Shown: positions 1-6,623, numbered from the stretch's first letter. The stretch is DNA of 8,283 nucleotides from Chlamydiota bacterium (GCA_016866585.1 VGMB01000058.1:1-8283); one strand, 5' to 3'. Made by a program: numbers and translations. The notes: generated from the letters alone by a model not told the origin.

Positions 1-185
1 TAAAAAAAGCTTTAAAACTTTTAGAACCAGGTGGCTCAATCTATTTTAGCACGAATTCAAGAAAGTTCAAATTCGATACAGAGTGCTTTTCGAAATTAAA
101 AGTAATCGATATTAGCCAAAAGACCATACCGATTGATTTCCATGATCAAAAGATTCATAAATGCTGGAAAATTCAGGCTGAATAA
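1..185 (+). CDS. C-terminal end of RlmK/RlmL-like 23S rRNA methyltransferase (partial)
   Basis: This is the last 60 codons of a gene that enters from the left edge; the frame is open from position 3 and stops with TAA at 183-185. The visible part reads LLEPGGSIYFSTNSRKFKF, then a stretch with ISQKTIPIDF and finally KIHKCWKI. The GG-x-hydrophobic-FSTNSR segment followed by a K-T-x-P-x-DF and IHxCWxI ending is the signature of the C-terminal Rossmann methyltransferase domain of RlmK and of the RlmK half of the RlmKL fusion. These enzymes use S-adenosylmethionine to methylate guanines of 23S rRNA. The SAM-binding motifs lie outside the window, so a stand-alone RlmK or RlmI-like enzyme cannot be told from an RlmKL fusion. 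The gene ends 4 bp short of the rhlE stop on the other strand. Confidence 0.8.
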   Translation, partial: KKALKLLEPGGSIYFSTNSRKFKFDTECFSKLKVIDISQKTIPIDFHDQKIHKCWKIQAE

Positions 186-189
186 GAAA

Positions 190-1473
190 CTAATACTGCT
201 TATTCTGCTTATGTCCTTGAAAAGCCGAATGAAGCACTTTTTTATGAGGATTGGGTTTCTTTTTTCTTTGAAAAATTCTCTTAGGGTTAACTTTAATCTC
301 TTTACTACCATTAGTATCATCAGACTCTGTCACTGAAAATTTAGCCTCAAATCCTGGTAACTGCACTTTATTGAGCTTTCTTTTTAATAATTTTTCTATA
401 TCCCTCAAGTACTCTAGTTCCTCTTGACTGACTAAAGAAATTGCATTTCCTTCATGCCCGGCACGACCAGTTCTACCTATTCTATGAACGTAATCTTCCG
501 GCACATTAGGTAGCTCGTAATTGATGACATAAGGAAGCTGATCTATATCAATACCTCTTGCGGCAATATCAGTTGCTACAAGCACTCTAATTGCTCCTGA
601 TTTAAATTCTGATAGAGCTTTTGTTCTAGCATTCTGACTTTTATTTCCATGTATTGCGGCTGAGCTAATCCCATCCTTACATAGTTGTTCACAAAGTTTA
701 TTTGCACCATGTTTTGTGCGTGTAAAGACCAGAACTTGCTGTAAATTTTGAGACTTTAATATATAGGCTAGCATCTTTTTTTTGCTTGGCTGATCTACTA
801 GGTGAATGCTGTGAGTTATTGTTTCACAAACAGAATTTTGTTTTGTAACTTGTACACATTTAGGAGAATTTAAAAGTCCATCTGCTAGTTTTTTGATTTC
901 TGGAGAAAAAGTAGCAGAAAAAAGAAGATTTTGTCTTTGCTTAGGTAATGCAGATAACACTTTCTTGATGTCGTGAATAAAGCCCATATCAAGCATCCGA
1001 TCGGCCTCATCTAGCACCAAAAACTCTACAGCAGATAGATCAACAGCTTTTTGACCTAACAAATCAAGAAGTCTACCAGGTGTTGCTACTAGCAAATCAC
1101 ATCCATGTTTAAGACGTTTTATTTGAGTGGAAACGTTAACACCACCAAAAACAACAGCTGATTTCAAATCAGTATATTTACCATATGATTTTACTGAGTC
1201 TTCAATTTGCGCTGCAAGTTCTCTAGTTGGAGCAAGAACAAGTGCACGCGTTTTTTTTACAGGAACTTTCAAAGGTCTGGTTATAAGCATGTGTAACATT
1301 GGAAGTGTAAAACTTGCTGTTTTACCAGTTCCAGTTTGAGATTCTGCTAGTAGATCATGGCCTTGAATTATCATAGGTATGCATTGACTTTGTACAGGCG
1401 TAGGGCTTTCATATCCCTTTTCCGCGATGGATTTAAGTAATATTTCATTTAATCCAAGATCTTTAAAAGACAT
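190..1473 (-). CDS. rhlE: RhlE-type DEAD-box ATP-dependent RNA helicase
   Basis: This 427-residue protein should unwind short RNA duplexes using ATP, in ribosome assembly or mRNA turnover. The full motif set is present in order: Q motif (GYESPTPVQ, Q28), motif I SQTGTGKT (45-52), Ia PTRELA (82-87), TPGR (131-134), motif II DEAD (155-158), motif III SAT (186-188), V TDIAARGID (301-309) and VI HRIGRTGR (330-337). The N-terminal FKDLGL and the KVQLPGFE segment after the helicase core favour RhlE over the DbpA, SrmB and CsdA groups. The tail of about 45 residues is short, basic and hydrophilic, with an RKKKPNPHKK stretch suited to RNA contact. The reading frame is open upstream to 1515, but the ATG at 1473 is preferred because GAGGAA sits 7 nt before it and MSFKDLGL is the family's usual beginning. 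No terminator is visible beyond its stop, because the neighbouring convergent gene begins 4 bp away. Confidence 0.95.
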   Translation of the reverse strand: MSFKDLGLNEILLKSIAEKGYESPTPVQSQCIPMIIQGHDLLAESQTGTGKTASFTLPMLHMLITRPLKVPVKKTRALVLAPTRELAAQIEDSVKSYGKYTDLKSAVVFGGVNVSTQIKRLKHGCDLLVATPGRLLDLLGQKAVDLSAVEFLVLDEADRMLDMGFIHDIKKVLSALPKQRQNLLFSATFSPEIKKLADGLLNSPKCVQVTKQNSVCETITHSIHLVDQPSKKKMLAYILKSQNLQQVLVFTRTKHGANKLCEQLCKDGISSAAIHGNKSQNARTKALSEFKSGAIRVLVATDIAARGIDIDQLPYVINYELPNVPEDYVHRIGRTGRAGHEGNAISLVSQEELEYLRDIEKLLKRKLNKVQLPGFEAKFSVTESDDTNGSKEIKVNPKRIFQRKKKPNPHKKVLHSAFQGHKQNKQY

Positions 1474-1480
1474 TAAAAAA

Positions 1481-1486
1481 TTCCTC
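1481..1486 (-). promoter_or_regulatory. Ribosome binding site deciding the rhlE start
   Basis: On the minus strand the sequence GAGGAA lies 7 nt upstream of the ATG at 1473. It favours this start over the two in-frame candidates further upstream: an ATG at 1488 whose own codons overlap this site, and a start at 1515 with no purine-rich site before it. Confidence 0.7.
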
Positions 1487-1591
1487 ATTAAAAAATTTCG
1501 GATCAATTTTATCAAAAAGGAGAAATAAACACTCGCATTAACGATTAAAATCTAACTAATGTCTTTTCGAGAGCTATTTCACAAAAATTAG

Positions 1592-1621
1592 TTGACATGC
1601 GTACACAACTTGCCGTAAATA
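1592..1621 (+). promoter_or_regulatory. Candidate sigma-70-type promoter of the RING-like gene
   Basis: A perfect -35 box TTGACA (1592-1597) is followed, after an 18-bp spacer, by TAAATA (1616-1621), a poor -10 box. Transcription would begin near 1628, giving a leader of about 45 nt that includes the strong ribosome binding site. A 7-bp inverted repeat, AACTAAT at 1554-1560 and ATTAGTT at 1587-1593, has its right arm overlapping the -35 box, so a repressor site is possible. The weak -10 suggests either an activator-dependent promoter or a chance -35 match. Confidence 0.4.
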
Positions 1622-1661
1622 GAAGCTTTATGCAATCTTAAAATAAAGTTTTTAATCAGAA

Positions 1662-1669
1662 GGGAGGAG
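1662..1669 (+). promoter_or_regulatory. Very strong ribosome binding site of the RING-like gene
   Basis: GGGAGGAG ends 3 nt before the ATG at 1673, and its GGAGG core is 5 nt from the start. It is the best Shine-Dalgarno match in the window and contrasts with the weak or absent sites of the desaturase and phosphoribosyltransferase genes. It fixes the start codon and suggests high translation. Confidence 0.8.
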
Positions 1670-1672
1670 TAT

Positions 1673-2467
1673 ATGACTCATATATCTGATCCTTATACAT
1701 ATACGGCATACCGTTTGATACAAAGTGCTTTTGTATACAACGGAGAATGTTCTATATGTGCAACAGAAAACAAAGATGTTTTCTCACTGCATCAAATCCC
1801 TAAAGAGGAATATGATGAAAGCCAACATGGTCCTGTAATCAACAAAGACCATTTTCAGGGTGTATATAAAGATGTAGAGGTTCCTGTCATTTCTGATGAA
1901 AAAACACAAACGGTATCAAGTAAAGTTTTTCACCAGGTAGCTTTTAACTCATCTGGAATCCGCTGGGTCTTTTCACCCATGCATTCAGCATGCGCGGAAT
2001 GTATTAATTTGATGAAAAGAACGACAAATTGTTTTAAGTGTCATATATGCAGATTTGAAATCACAAAAGAAAAAATGCTCAGCAAAATTAGAGGTGAAAA
2101 TAATCCATTAACTATGAGTAGAATTCGAGTAGAAAGCAATCGCAGGGTCTACCAACGGGTATGCAGGATTGCTGATTTTGAAGATGAAATATATTTTTCA
2201 ACTTTATCAAAATCTCAAAAAAAATCATATATATCTCACATAAAGAGCAATATTGAAACTATTGGTATTACTAGATACCTAGAAGAAGAGTCTAACGAAG
2301 ATAACGATATTGAAGTCTATTCTTCACAGGCCGCAGCAGCACAGACTACAAATATTTCTTCCGAAAGTTTAGGCGTCGATACCAGACGTAACAGAACATT
2401 AGCCGAGCTTATAGATTTTGAGAATCTTCCAAGAATGAAACGAAAAAAGAAAAAGGCAATTATTTAG
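1673..2467 (+). CDS. Hypothetical protein with RING-like Cys/His cluster and lysine-rich tail
   Basis: I do not recognise this 264-residue protein as a named family. It has C26-x2-C29 near the N terminus and, after a long insertion, H104-x2-C107-x2-C110-x9-C120-x2-C123-x2-C126. The end, CHICRFEI, resembles the CPxCRxxI close of RING fingers, and HSACAECI resembles their HxxCxxCI centre. A standard RING has another Cys one to three residues before the His; here that stretch is FSPM, so one zinc ligand is missing or is supplied by H40 or H87. The 70-odd residues between the first and second halves are also unusually long. The C-terminal half is hydrophilic, with an acidic patch (203-214), an Ala/Ser/Thr-rich linker and the basic run KRKKKK (256-261), like a nuclear localisation signal. 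There is no signal peptide or membrane segment. If the pattern is a true RING, the protein could be a ubiquitin-ligase-like effector acting in a eukaryotic host; an HNH-like or other zinc-binding role remains possible. Confidence 0.85.
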   Translation: MTHISDPYTYTAYRLIQSAFVYNGECSICATENKDVFSLHQIPKEEYDESQHGPVINKDHFQGVYKDVEVPVISDEKTQTVSSKVFHQVAFNSSGIRWVFSPMHSACAECINLMKRTTNCFKCHICRFEITKEKMLSKIRGENNPLTMSRIRVESNRRVYQRVCRIADFEDEIYFSTLSKSQKKSYISHIKSNIETIGITRYLEEESNEDNDIEVYSSQAAAAQTTNISSESLGVDTRRNRTLAELIDFENLPRMKRKKKKAII

Positions 2468-2547
2468 AGTCCCTCCTATTAAAATAAATACAAAAGAGGG
2501 AAAACAAGAAAATCTAGATATTTAGCAACTTAGCTGCTTTTAATTAC

Positions 2548-2574
2548 TTGAAAATGTTAATTAAAAACTAAAAT
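2548..2574 (+). promoter_or_regulatory. Weak candidate promoter of the phosphoribosyltransferase gene
   Basis: TTGAAA (2548-2553) and TAAAAT (2569-2574) resemble -35 and -10 boxes, but the spacer is only 15 bp. An A/T-only 9-bp inverted repeat with arms at 2538-2546 and 2558-2566 overlaps the site. In DNA this AT-rich both could arise by chance. Confidence 0.25.
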
Positions 2575-2599
2575 CTTTTTCAGAATACAGGCAGCACTA

Positions 2600-3244
2600 A
2601 TGATTTTTAAAAATAGAACAGATGCAGGTCAAAAGCTTGCATCTGTATTAAAAATGAAAAACTATAACAATCCATTTATAATAGCATTACCCCGAGGTGG
2701 GGTAATCATAGCTAAAGAAATTGCTTTAGTCTTAAAATCTCCACTTTCCTTAATAATTACTCAAAAAATTGGCCATCCGGCAAGCCCAGAATATGCTATA
2801 GGTGCCATTTCTGCTGATGGCTCTATAATTCTAAACAATTATGAAATTGACAACCTTGAAAAAGGATACATCGAAAAAATTAAGAAAGAAAAATTAGTAG
2901 AAGCCCAAAGAAGACAGCAACCTTATCTCAAAGGACGAAGTACTCCTGATTTGAGAGGTCATACGGTCATACTAGTAGATGATGGTCTTGCTACAGGTCT
3001 TACTATGAAGCTTGCTATTCAGATATTAAAAAGTAAGAATCCTAAAAAAATTATAATTGCAGTTCCAATCTCTTCTCTAGAAGCTTCTAAAGAAGTAAAA
3101 ACATTGATAGATGAATTTGTATGCCTAAATGTAGAACAAGATTTGCAATCACTTGGAGAATTTTACGAAGATTTCTCACAGGTAACTGATAAAGAGGTTA
3201 TAAACACCCTTGAAGAAGTTGAATCAACAGCAAAAGATGCGTAA
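2600..3244 (+). CDS. Predicted phosphoribosyltransferase (COG1926-like)
   Basis: This 214-residue soluble protein carries the PRPP-binding loop of type I phosphoribosyltransferases, VILVDDGLATGLT (123-135), where the two aspartates and the ATG turn hold the PRPP phosphates. The N-terminal FKNRTDAGQKLA, the IALPRGGV segment (28-35), the KIGHPASPEYAIGA stretch (56-69) and the FYEDFSQVTDKEV end (188-200) match the stand-alone family often annotated simply as phosphoribosyltransferase. The natural substrate of that family is not settled, so purine salvage should not be assumed. The length is typical. The ATG at 2600 has only a weak CAGG 8 nt upstream. The last codons and the stop lie inside the left arm of a perfect inverted repeat that acts as its terminator. 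It is separated from the RING-like gene by 132 bp and may be transcribed on its own. Confidence 0.9.
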   Translation: MIFKNRTDAGQKLASVLKMKNYNNPFIIALPRGGVIIAKEIALVLKSPLSLIITQKIGHPASPEYAIGAISADGSIILNNYEIDNLEKGYIEKIKKEKLVEAQRRQQPYLKGRSTPDLRGHTVILVDDGLATGLTMKLAIQILKSKNPKKIIIAVPISSLEASKEVKTLIDEFVCLNVEQDLQSLGEFYEDFSQVTDKEVINTLEEVESTAKDA

Positions 3245-3275
3245 AGAATTACGCATCTTTTGCTGTTGATTTTTT
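3222..3275 (+). terminator. Perfect 23-bp hairpin terminator overlapping the end of the coding sequence
   Basis: Arms 3222-3244 and 3249-3271 are perfect inverted copies of 23 bases around a 4-nt loop (AGAA), followed by T residues to 3275. This is the classic shape of an intrinsic terminator for the plus strand. The left arm contains the last codons and the TAA stop of the phosphoribosyltransferase gene. The convergent desaturase gene stops 13 bp beyond the right arm, so its transcript would also carry the hairpin, but there is no T run on that side. Confidence 0.9.
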
Positions 3276-3284
3276 AAAATAAAA

Positions 3285-4451
3285 TTAGTGCGCAGTAGTT
3301 GGTTTAGGTTTTACACTTGCTGAGATTATATCTTTAGAAGATGCAATCAAATTTTCAAGCTCATCGTTATATTCTTTTTTGCTTTTTTTGATCTGCGCTT
3401 TTAACTGAGCTAGAACAACCCTACCTTCCCTAGCTTTTTTACTAGACTGGTACTTTTCGCTAAGATCTTTAAGTTGCTTTAATTTCTGTTGTGCTCTTTC
3501 GGAAAAAGCTTCTATTTTTTCTCTCACAACTTCTTTTTGTTCAAAGTAAGTTGATTGTAAAGAGTCGAGCAACACTTTTTTTCTATCTAGCAATATTCTC
3601 TCATCAATAAAGTGTTTTTGATTTTTTTTAAGCTTAGACGCAAGTCCCATCTTACTTAAAGACCAAATTATCCACTTACTTGGATCAAAGTGATACCATT
3701 TAATACCATTTCTATAATCATAAGCAAAAGTGTGGTGATAATTGTGATAGCCTTCACCAAAAGTCAAAAATGCTATTATATAGTTATCGACTGCAGAGAG
3801 TTCTTGGCAATACGTTCTTTTACCCCAAGTGTGAGCTAAAGAGTTTATGAACCACGTAAAGTGATGTAAGAGAAAAAGCCTAAACAATCCAGCAATTACA
3901 AAAGCTCCAAAATAATCATTTGTAAGCCATCCGACAAAAAGGCAAGCAGCAGCATTAGTCAGTATCATGCAGATTCCATAATAACGATCTTGGAACATCA
4001 ACATACGATTTTTCATTAAGTCTGCGACTACTCTTTTTTCAATTGGTTTTTGCTTTTCAAACAACCATAGAAAATGGGCATACCAAAACCCTTTTTTTAT
4101 AGAATAAGGATCAGAATCTGTATCTACAAAAGCATGATGGATTCTATGCTCAAATGACCACTTTAAAGCACTACCTTGCGTAGCCATAGCTCCGAAAAAC
4201 AGTAGCAAAAACTCAACAACCGGTCTTGTTTTATAAGTTAAATGAGAGTAAAGACGATGATAACCTACTGTTATACTAAGTCCTGTAAGATATAGCAGAA
4301 CAAACGCACTAAGCCATAGTTGTCCAGATGGAGATGTTTTGAAAAGATAAATAGGAAGCATAACTAACAAAGCTATGTGATACCCTATAAGGAAAAGAGC
4401 CGGGCCCCAATTAAAATTACTTTTTTTCAAGACTTCCTCACAATTATTCAT
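3285..4451 (-). CDS. Membrane fatty acid desaturase, acyl-CoA delta-9 type
   Basis: This 388-residue integral membrane protein should introduce a cis double bond, probably at C9, into a saturated acyl chain using a di-iron centre, O2 and electrons. The three histidine boxes of the stearoyl-CoA desaturase/OLE1 group are present: HRLYSH (65-70), HRIHH (102-106) and HNYHH (236-240). NSLAHTWG (203-210) supplies the extra conserved His. Hydrophobic segments occur at about 16-36, 46-63, 80-95, 159-175 and 181-200. There is no fused cytochrome b5, so a separate electron donor is needed. The core ends near residue 275; the remaining 110 residues are a charged, heptad-like tail rich in Lys, Glu and Gln, likely coiled coil, which bacterial homologues usually lack. 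The ATG at 4451 has no good Shine-Dalgarno site, but no other Met precedes the first membrane segment. The gene has its own promoter just upstream and is convergent with the phosphoribosyltransferase gene. Confidence 0.93.
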   Translation of the reverse strand: MNNCEEVLKKSNFNWGPALFLIGYHIALLVMLPIYLFKTSPSGQLWLSAFVLLYLTGLSITVGYHRLYSHLTYKTRPVVEFLLLFFGAMATQGSALKWSFEHRIHHAFVDTDSDPYSIKKGFWYAHFLWLFEKQKPIEKRVVADLMKNRMLMFQDRYYGICMILTNAAACLFVGWLTNDYFGAFVIAGLFRLFLLHHFTWFINSLAHTWGKRTYCQELSAVDNYIIAFLTFGEGYHNYHHTFAYDYRNGIKWYHFDPSKWIIWSLSKMGLASKLKKNQKHFIDERILLDRKKVLLDSLQSTYFEQKEVVREKIEAFSERAQQKLKQLKDLSEKYQSSKKAREGRVVLAQLKAQIKKSKKEYNDELENLIASSKDIISASVKPKPTTAH

Positions 4452-4487
4452 AACTGAATTTTGAAAATAATTTTGATAATTTTTCTA

Positions 4488-4516
4488 ATTATATCTGATC
4501 GACCATTTATAGCCAA
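4488..4516 (-). promoter_or_regulatory. Promoter of the desaturase gene
   Basis: On the minus strand TTGGCT (4516-4511) is followed by a 17-bp spacer and a perfect TATAAT (4493-4488). Transcription would start near 4481, giving an AT-rich leader of about 30 nt. Since the upstream RlmM-like gene ends at 4593 on the same strand, this site would let the desaturase be expressed independently of the methyltransferase unit. No terminator is visible between the two genes, so readthrough is possible. Confidence 0.6.
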
Positions 4517-4592
4517 TTAATTTGATTTACCAAAAAAACAAGGGAATTTTTCAATAAATATTTACGAGCAGATCAACAGTCAATCTTTAGAA

Positions 4593-5483
4593 TTAATGAA
4601 CTAAAGCCCAAGTTAGCTCGTGTTTATTATTAAACAGATGAAAAATCTTAGAATTTGGAATTTTTAGGAACTCTTCTACTATCCTGTAGTCACAAGAACC
4701 TTGAAATTTCAAAGTACAGACAAAATTTAATTTAGGATTGACTTGCAACCACTTCAGTACCCATTCGAGCAGTTTTTCAGGATAGCAAATCACATCACTA
4801 AAAACCCAGTCAACATCCTTATAGTCTTCAGGCAGTAAACTGAATGCATCTTTTTTCAAAAAAACAACACCATCAAGATTTGAAATTGAATCAACAATTG
4901 GAGCCCTGTCCACTGCAATAACTTTTTTAGCCATTTTTTGAAGAGCCCATGTCCAGCTACCTGGACATGCACCAATTTCTAAACACACTTGATTTAAAGA
5001 GGGTCTTGTTTCTAGAAGGGTCAAAGCTTCCCACAACTTTAAATAAGCGCGGCTTGGAGGCTCTTTAGACTCTTGGAAATACACCTCCCCCTGAGCAAAA
5101 GGGCTTGATGTTTTGGCACTTGCATACAGTATATTTTCATTTTTTAAGGTCCATGCTCCCAGAGGAGAAGTTGGTAGGCTAGAGGGAAATGGGATCAACT
5201 TACTTTTAAAATAAGACAACTTGTCCGCAATAAGAGAAGCTCTTCTTACAGACAAAACTGGATAAAGCGACCAAAGCTTTCCTAATGTTTTAAGTTGTTT
5301 AGCCGCATCACCTATCGATGTAAATTCTATTTTTTTCAGATCATACCAAATATTTTGAACAAATAGAATGTTTTGAGTAGGTCCTTCAGCAATAAAAAGC
5401 CGTCCGATCTTATCTACAATGTTCGTCAACTGCTTTTCAATCAAATGCTCAAGACCTTCAGGGGCCATATATCCCGTTAGCAT
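4593..5483 (-). CDS. RlmM/FtsJ-like SAM-dependent ribose 2'-O-methyltransferase
   Basis: This 296-residue protein has an N-terminal region of about 140 residues and a C-terminal Rossmann methyltransferase domain. Motif I, GACPGSWTW (171-179), matches the G-A-x-P-G-x-W of the RrmJ/RlmM group. The K-D-K-E catalytic tetrad can be placed at K149 (AYLKLWEA), D230 (VFSD), K259 (CTLKFQG) and E289 (NNKHELTWAL). The spacing and the HEL close resemble RlmM, which methylates the ribose of C2498 in 23S rRNA. E. coli RlmM is longer, about 366 residues, so the target here is inferred only. The start at 5483 has GAGG 5 nt upstream and overlaps the end of the YfiF-like gene by 7 bp (ATGCTAA), a usual mark of translational coupling. 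A second ATG at 5468 is a weaker alternative. Confidence 0.85.
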   Translation of the reverse strand: MLTGYMAPEGLEHLIEKQLTNIVDKIGRLFIAEGPTQNILFVQNIWYDLKKIEFTSIGDAAKQLKTLGKLWSLYPVLSVRRASLIADKLSYFKSKLIPFPSSLPTSPLGAWTLKNENILYASAKTSSPFAQGEVYFQESKEPPSRAYLKLWEALTLLETRPSLNQVCLEIGACPGSWTWALQKMAKKVIAVDRAPIVDSISNLDGVVFLKKDAFSLLPEDYKDVDWVFSDVICYPEKLLEWVLKWLQVNPKLNFVCTLKFQGSCDYRIVEEFLKIPNSKIFHLFNNKHELTWALVH

Positions 5484-6241
5484 GCTTGCCTCACATGCTG
5501 TCTATAAAACTCACCTAAAAACAAGCTAGTTGCAACCGAGACATTCAAACTCTCAACAAGCCCACTTCCTGGAATCTGCACCTTCATTGAGGAAAAAGAA
5601 AGAATATCTTTGCTTACACCATTTGCCTCAGAACCTAAAGCAAGCACCATTCTTGAAGGCAATTTAACATCATAAAGAGAGTCTTTAACGTGCGAGGAAG
5701 TGCTGACTATATGAAAACCCTTGTTTTTAAGAATTTTCATAAATTGAACGGGATTCTCTACTTTTACTAATTGCACTATCTCAGCTCCACCTTTGGCAAT
5801 CCTGCATGCCGAAGGAGAAAGGGCGGGAAGATCCTCCTTAGAACCTAATATATACTGAACGTTAAAATGCGCGCATGTTCTAATAATCGAACCTATGTTG
5901 TGAGGATTTTGAACACCATCGAAGTACAATATACACATCTGCTTTTGTGAAGATTCAATCGTTTTTATAAAAGATCTTTCATCCATGGGAACACTTTCTT
6001 TAGCAACGATACACACACCTTCATGATGTACAGAACCACTAACCTTATCAAGATCAGCATTAGTCACAATATGATATGCTTTTTTATTATCAGAGCACCA
6101 TTTCAAAGCCTCTTTAAAGGTTTTTATATTTGATGAGTCGATATAAATCTTGATGATGTCTTTGGGTCGCTTGTCAGCAATAGCCAAGCAAGCATGAATT
6201 CCATAGTACTTAATTTCTTTTTGATGGTTTGTTTTTTTCAT
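5477..6241 (-). CDS. SpoU/TrmH-family RNA 2'-O-methyltransferase, YfiF-like
   Basis: This 254-residue protein belongs to the SPOUT superfamily of knotted methyltransferases, which methylate ribose 2'-hydroxyls in rRNA or tRNA using SAM. The N-terminal 80 residues look like the SpoU substrate-binding domain (KYYGIHACLA; HHEGVCIV). Motif 1 is DGVQNPHNIGSIIRTCAHF (108-126) with the key Asn and Arg, motif 2 is LALGSEANGVS (200-210) and motif 3 is PGSGLVESLNVSVATS (224-239). The NPHNIG and CAHF wording, GGAEIVQ and the FYRQ end are close to E. coli YfiF rather than RlmB, but the RNA target of that group is uncertain. A TTG at 6253 would add four residues; the ATG at 6241 is preferred, although neither has a clear Shine-Dalgarno site. 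It is the first gene of the two-gene unit. Confidence 0.93.
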   Translation of the reverse strand: MKKTNHQKEIKYYGIHACLAIADKRPKDIIKIYIDSSNIKTFKEALKWCSDNKKAYHIVTNADLDKVSGSVHHEGVCIVAKESVPMDERSFIKTIESSQKQMCILYFDGVQNPHNIGSIIRTCAHFNVQYILGSKEDLPALSPSACRIAKGGAEIVQLVKVENPVQFMKILKNKGFHIVSTSSHVKDSLYDVKLPSRMVLALGSEANGVSKDILSFSSMKVQIPGSGLVESLNVSVATSLFLGEFYRQHVRQAC

Positions 6242-6623
6242 AGGTATAGGCAAAAATTAATCAGCAATATTTTACCACCAACGAACATTTTTCCCTAAAA
6301 CTTCTTACATCCATACCATTTACTTAATAAAACCAACAGAAATTCATCTTAAAATACAGAAATCGCACATTAAATTATATATTATTAAATATATTGATTT
6401 TTTACTCATTTTGTTATAAAAATAATTATAAGAGATCAAGTTAATGTTAATAGTGAAGCTCAAGAAAAATCCCCTTCTCAACGTATTGCTATATAGCACA
6501 GACCTTTTGACATGGATAGATTCTTAAAAAAGGTAGCTTTTTTGAATGATAGCTAAGTTCACTTTAGCTCATTTATACCCTAATAGTTAGATCAACCAAG
6601 TTCGTCTTTTAAGCGAGGATCAC
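6242..6623. other. AT-rich intergenic region before the NHLP-like pair
   Basis: This stretch of 382 bp holds no convincing gene. It should contain divergent promoters for the YfiF-like gene (minus) and the NHLP-like pair (plus). The best plus-strand candidate is TTGATT (6394-6399) with TATAAA (6415-6420), but the spacer is only 15 bp. A TTGACA at 6507-6512 has no matching -10 box. Downstream of these come a small A/T hairpin (about 6525-6542) and a larger dyad (6545-6573). A 27-codon open frame at 6444-6527 with a weak GAGA upstream could encode a leader peptide but has no support beyond being open. GAGGA at 6615-6619 is the ribosome binding site of the next gene. Confidence 0.5.
6545..6573 (+). 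promoter_or_regulatory. Dyad in the leader of the NHLP-like pair
   Basis: Left arm 6545-6556 and right arm 6564-6573 pair over 10 bp with a 2-nt bulge in the left arm and a 7-nt loop. It is not followed by a T run, so it is more likely an operator or a leader hairpin than a terminator. It lies about 50 bp upstream of the first NHLP-like ATG. Confidence 0.35.

Noticed and set aside
133..336. Plus-strand 67-residue open frame
   Set aside because: It lies over the RlmK/L-like 3' end and antisense to rhlE, whose protein matches are clear; it has no ribosome binding site and no recognisable features.
1487..1515. TTGATA-17-TTTAAT on the minus strand as promoter of rhlE
   Set aside because: The boxes score well, but transcription would start at about 1480, after the GAGGAA ribosome binding site, leaving a 7-nt leader. 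The match is probably a by-product of AT-rich sequence.
1739..1795. CSIC followed by LHQIP as an HNH endonuclease start
   Set aside because: The Cys-x2-Cys and His are suggestive, but the HH pair and the downstream Asn/His of HNH are missing, and the later CxxC/HxxC cluster is better explained by a RING-like fold.
2470..2501. TCCCTC and GAGGGA as a terminator after the RING-like gene
   Set aside because: The stem is only 6 bp with a 20-nt loop, and it is followed by A residues rather than T residues on the plus strand.
6507..6514. TTGACATG, the same 8-mer as at 1592-1599 upstream of the RING-like gene, suggesting a shared promoter element
   Set aside because: There is no acceptable -10 box at 16-18 bp from this copy, and one repeat of an 8-mer in a window this size is not surprising.
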